Below are positions 62,121 through 64,000 of a DNA stretch of 64,000 bases, one piece after another. Under the pieces are notes generated by a model. That model made no database searches. It saw only the letters and a list, made by a program, of their open reading frames with translations, and was not told where the DNA came from. Source of the DNA: Robiginitalea marina (lineage in GTDB: Bacteria > Bacteroidota > Bacteroidia > Flavobacteriales > Flavobacteriaceae); the NCBI RefSeq assembly GCF_024006985.1, contig NZ_JAMXIB010000004.1, forward strand, positions 215,421-279,420. The letters run 5' to 3'. How positions within the stretch are numbered: position 1 is the stretch's first letter; each line of letters opens with the position of its first letter. A program made the position numbers and the translations under genes.

Positions 62121-62885
62121 TCAGGATTTGTTGATTTCTGATTCGATCATCTGAATAATAAGATCAATTTCGGATTGAAGATCGTGGCGGAAGCTCAGGA
62201 CATCTTCGGTCAATGCAAGTTTCATGGCAAATAAATTGCGGATCCTGGGGTCCTTTAAGAGTTCCAGATAGTCGTTTTCTGGTTCATTGCTTAGATCCAC
62301 CGACAAATTGGATGCCGGAGAATTAAAGATGCGAATAAAATTCAGTTGTGATTCCGCAATCTCATCAATCCGTATTTGCTGAACTGTCAAACGATCTTTC
62401 ACCAGGTTTTCTAATCGATCAAGGCTTATCTCCAAATTGGTGAACATTTCCCGGAGGTCTCGATTACTTATCAGGGCTGTTTTTCCTGTATTCTTAATCT
62501 CTGCGTACGACTTAATTATGGGAATATCGGATTCAAAATCCCATAAGATCGGTCCTATTTTTTCATCCTCGTAAAAAGAAGATGGAGTCTCACCTTCGTC
62601 AGGATGGATATTAAGGGTGCGGATAAGATCGACAACCAATAGTTCCTCGGCACGGATAGATTTGGAGGACTGCTCCCGGGCGGCACGGAGGTCATCGAGA
62701 AGATTGTTTAGCAGCTCTTTTTCTTGGGCTTTTTCCATTAGGGCCTCATTCCAATTACCTATTTGAAGTGCTATCAATATCCCGATCACCACCAAGGAAA
62801 TCTCCCCAATGGCGTACAGAAGGTATTTGCTGAAATTGTTTTTAGTAAGCAGGTCTTGTCTTAAACGTCTGAAGAGTTTGAGCAT
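62121..62885 (-). CDS. DUF6090 family membrane protein, copy 2
   Basis: A 254-residue paralogue: MLKLFRRLRQDLLTKNNFSK, the membrane helix YLLYAIGEISLVVIGILIAL and GNWNE, then a helical soluble domain with an ENTGKT-like KNTGKTALI segment. It is separated by nine bases from copy 1 and 83 bases from copy 3, which probably leaves all three in one transcript. The soluble parts have diverged far more than the N-terminal 45 residues, suggesting different binding partners. Confidence 0.88.
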   Translation of the reverse strand: MLKLFRRLRQDLLTKNNFSKYLLYAIGEISLVVIGILIALQIGNWNEALMEKAQEKELLNNLLDDLRAAREQSSKSIRAEELLVVDLIRTLNIHPDEGETPSSFYEDEKIGPILWDFESDIPIIKSYAEIKNTGKTALISNRDLREMFTNLEISLDRLENLVKDRLTVQQIRIDEIAESQLNFIRIFNSPASNLSVDLSNEPENDYLELLKDPRIRNLFAMKLALTEDVLSFRHDLQSEIDLIIQMIESEINKS

Positions 62886-62968
62886 CGGCTTGGGTTGGTT
62901 TCTATGGCTTTTGGGGTTCAGAAATAAGCACTAATTTGCACGATTTTATTGCCCTTGTTGTACCCCCA

Positions 62969-63736
62969 TTATTCATCCTTGATTTCCTTATTGATTAAAT
63001 CGAGGATTTCCTCAATCAATTGGAGTCCCTTTTTCTGGCTGGAGAGCACCCTTTCATGGTAAATAACGAGGTTTTCAATCATGTTTTCAAATTCCAGGTA
63101 GCCCAGAAGGTTCCGGTTGTCTACCTCAAATCCGGATTTCGGGAAATTGTATTTCGCTATGGCCTGGGTGGTAGCCACCTCATCCGCATTGAGCCAGCTG
63201 CCATTTTTAATTATAAAGTTCAGTAAGGGATCCGAATAGCTTTTGGTCTGGCGCTCTTCCTCCTTGATATGTTCAAATGCCGGTTTCCAGGAAGATAGTT
63301 TTTCCCTGAGCCCGGCACTCCTAATGATCTGCAGCCGGCCCGAATTCATCAAGTCGTCCAGGAAGCTGTTTTTGGGGAAGAATTCTGAGGTAACCGTTAC
63401 ATCATTGATCAGGACATTAAAGGCTTCCTCTGTATCTGGTTTAGGCTTGGATCCGGTATAATTAAGAACCTGTAAGTTGGATTCAATTGTCTTTTGGGTT
63501 ATGGTAATATTCATTTGTAAAGCCTCCCTGTTGTATTGGAAATCCTGTTTCAGGTTCTGCAGGGCCACCTGTTCTTCCCTTTTTAAAATGCGCTCCTGGT
63601 TCCAGTTGTCGATGCTGATGGCGATGAGGATCCCGATCACGACCAGCACAATTTCGCCTATGGCGTAGAGCAGGTATTTACTAAACTTATTATCGGTTAG
63701 GAGTCTTTGACGGATGTTACGGAAGAAGCGGAGCAT
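62969..63736 (-). CDS. DUF6090 family membrane protein, copy 3
   Basis: A 255-residue paralogue and the first gene of the tandem set: MLRFFRNIRQRLLTDNKFSK, helix YLLYAIGEIVLVVIGILIAI, then DNWNQ. The soluble domain carries a LMNSGRLQIIRSAGLREKL segment, the same position as in the other copies. The upstream minus strand has GTAATTTG, a near-consensus -7 box, about 25-35 bases before the start. Function unknown. Confidence 0.88.
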   Translation of the reverse strand: MLRFFRNIRQRLLTDNKFSKYLLYAIGEIVLVVIGILIAISIDNWNQERILKREEQVALQNLKQDFQYNREALQMNITITQKTIESNLQVLNYTGSKPKPDTEEAFNVLINDVTVTSEFFPKNSFLDDLMNSGRLQIIRSAGLREKLSSWKPAFEHIKEEERQTKSYSDPLLNFIIKNGSWLNADEVATTQAIAKYNFPKSGFEVDNRNLLGYLEFENMIENLVIYHERVLSSQKKGLQLIEEILDLINKEIKDE

Positions 63737-64000
63737 TAGGTCGGTTGGTTACCCGATCAAATTACAAAAAAGAAGCAAAGCTTTGGTGTTTTGTTTGCTA
63801 TGTGGATCAGCTACCTGGGCTTGTGAAGTTGTTTGTGCGCCCCACTGCCAGGAGATACCCGGAAGTAGAGCAGAGCTCACTTCCGGATGTTCCTTCGGTC
63901 CCCCACCTGAAAACCTGTCCCGAGCGAAGGTGAGGGGTGCCAAAACCTACCGCCGCTGGAGATTTCTTCAATTGAACTCCAGGAGATACCTCCCCCTCCC

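Noticed and set aside
1..64000. tRNA and rRNA genes
   Set aside because: The GTTCGAA-type T-loop words found all lie within coding sequence and lack the other tRNA arms.

Overview
The window reads as chromosomal DNA from a marine-type Bacteroidetes, most likely a GC-rich member of the Flavobacteriaceae. The signs are a SusC/SusD pair, VCBS/ASPIC lipoproteins, DUF6090 proteins, acyl-ornithine transcarbamylase (ArgF') arginine synthesis, a mevalonate-pathway decarboxylase, no clear Shine-Dalgarno sites, and promoters of the Bacteroidetes TTG-N(17-23)-TAnnTTTG type. The genus is inference (Robiginitalea-like base composition). No rRNA, tRNA, CRISPR array or intact insertion sequence was seen.

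Layout. (1) 1-7,467, minus: three tandem large VCBS/ASPIC lipoprotein genes (the last one cut by the window edge) behind their own promoter. (2) 7,545-20,716: an alpha-glucan locus. susC-susD run leftward to a strong terminator; lacI, beta-phosphoglucomutase, maltose phosphorylase (GH65), a SusA-like GH13 and a lipoprotein GH13 run rightward. A LacI-type operator palindrome lies between susC and lacI. (3) 20,740-24,933: small membrane protein, glycerophosphodiester phosphodiesterase, GlpF, GlpK, TspO. (4) 25,008-28,964, plus: mevalonate decarboxylase, mevalonate-kinase-like GHMP kinase, UbiA prenyltransferase, RluB-like pseudouridine synthase. (5) 28,961-37,912, minus: a nearly complete arginine operon (GNAT-argG-argC-proC-argD-argF'-argB-argE-argH), with an acyltransferase where no argA/argJ is present. 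(6) 38,109-44,673, minus: tightly overlapping operon of an FAD oxidoreductase, a membrane 4Fe-4S protein and three glycosyltransferases, one resembling cellulose/mannan synthases; a GH113-like lipoprotein hydrolase is divergent to it. (7) 45,783-48,815, minus: TIGR04282-type transferase, purine nucleoside phosphorylase, DUF547 protein, TIGR04283-type glycosyltransferase. This set is known from arsenosugar-type cassettes, but ArsS/ArsM are absent here. (8) 48,816-49,863: gene-poor kilobase with a 43-codon membrane-peptide ORF and two intrinsic terminators. (9) 49,864-58,062: LpxH-like phosphoesterase plus glycosyltransferase, ABA4-like membrane protein, outer-membrane protein, GH3 beta-glucosidase lipoprotein, Tat-exported molybdopterin oxidoreductase. 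(10) 58,181-64,000: an AT-richer segment with gene debris (frameshifted DUF6090-like gene, type I restriction hsdR tail, second DUF6090 remnant), a DUF4212/sodium:solute symporter pair flanked by near-identical short repeats, and three tandem DUF6090 genes.

How the parts work together. SusCD would bind and import maltodextrins, the GH13 enzymes cut them outside the cytoplasm, and GH65 plus PgmB feed glucose 6-phosphate into glycolysis under LacI control; no inner-membrane sugar transporter or SusE/F is present, and the VCBS lipoproteins sit where SusE/F would be expected. The most promising candidate for an undescribed system is the redox-plus-glycan operon (38-45 kb) next to the orphan arsenosugar-like cassette.
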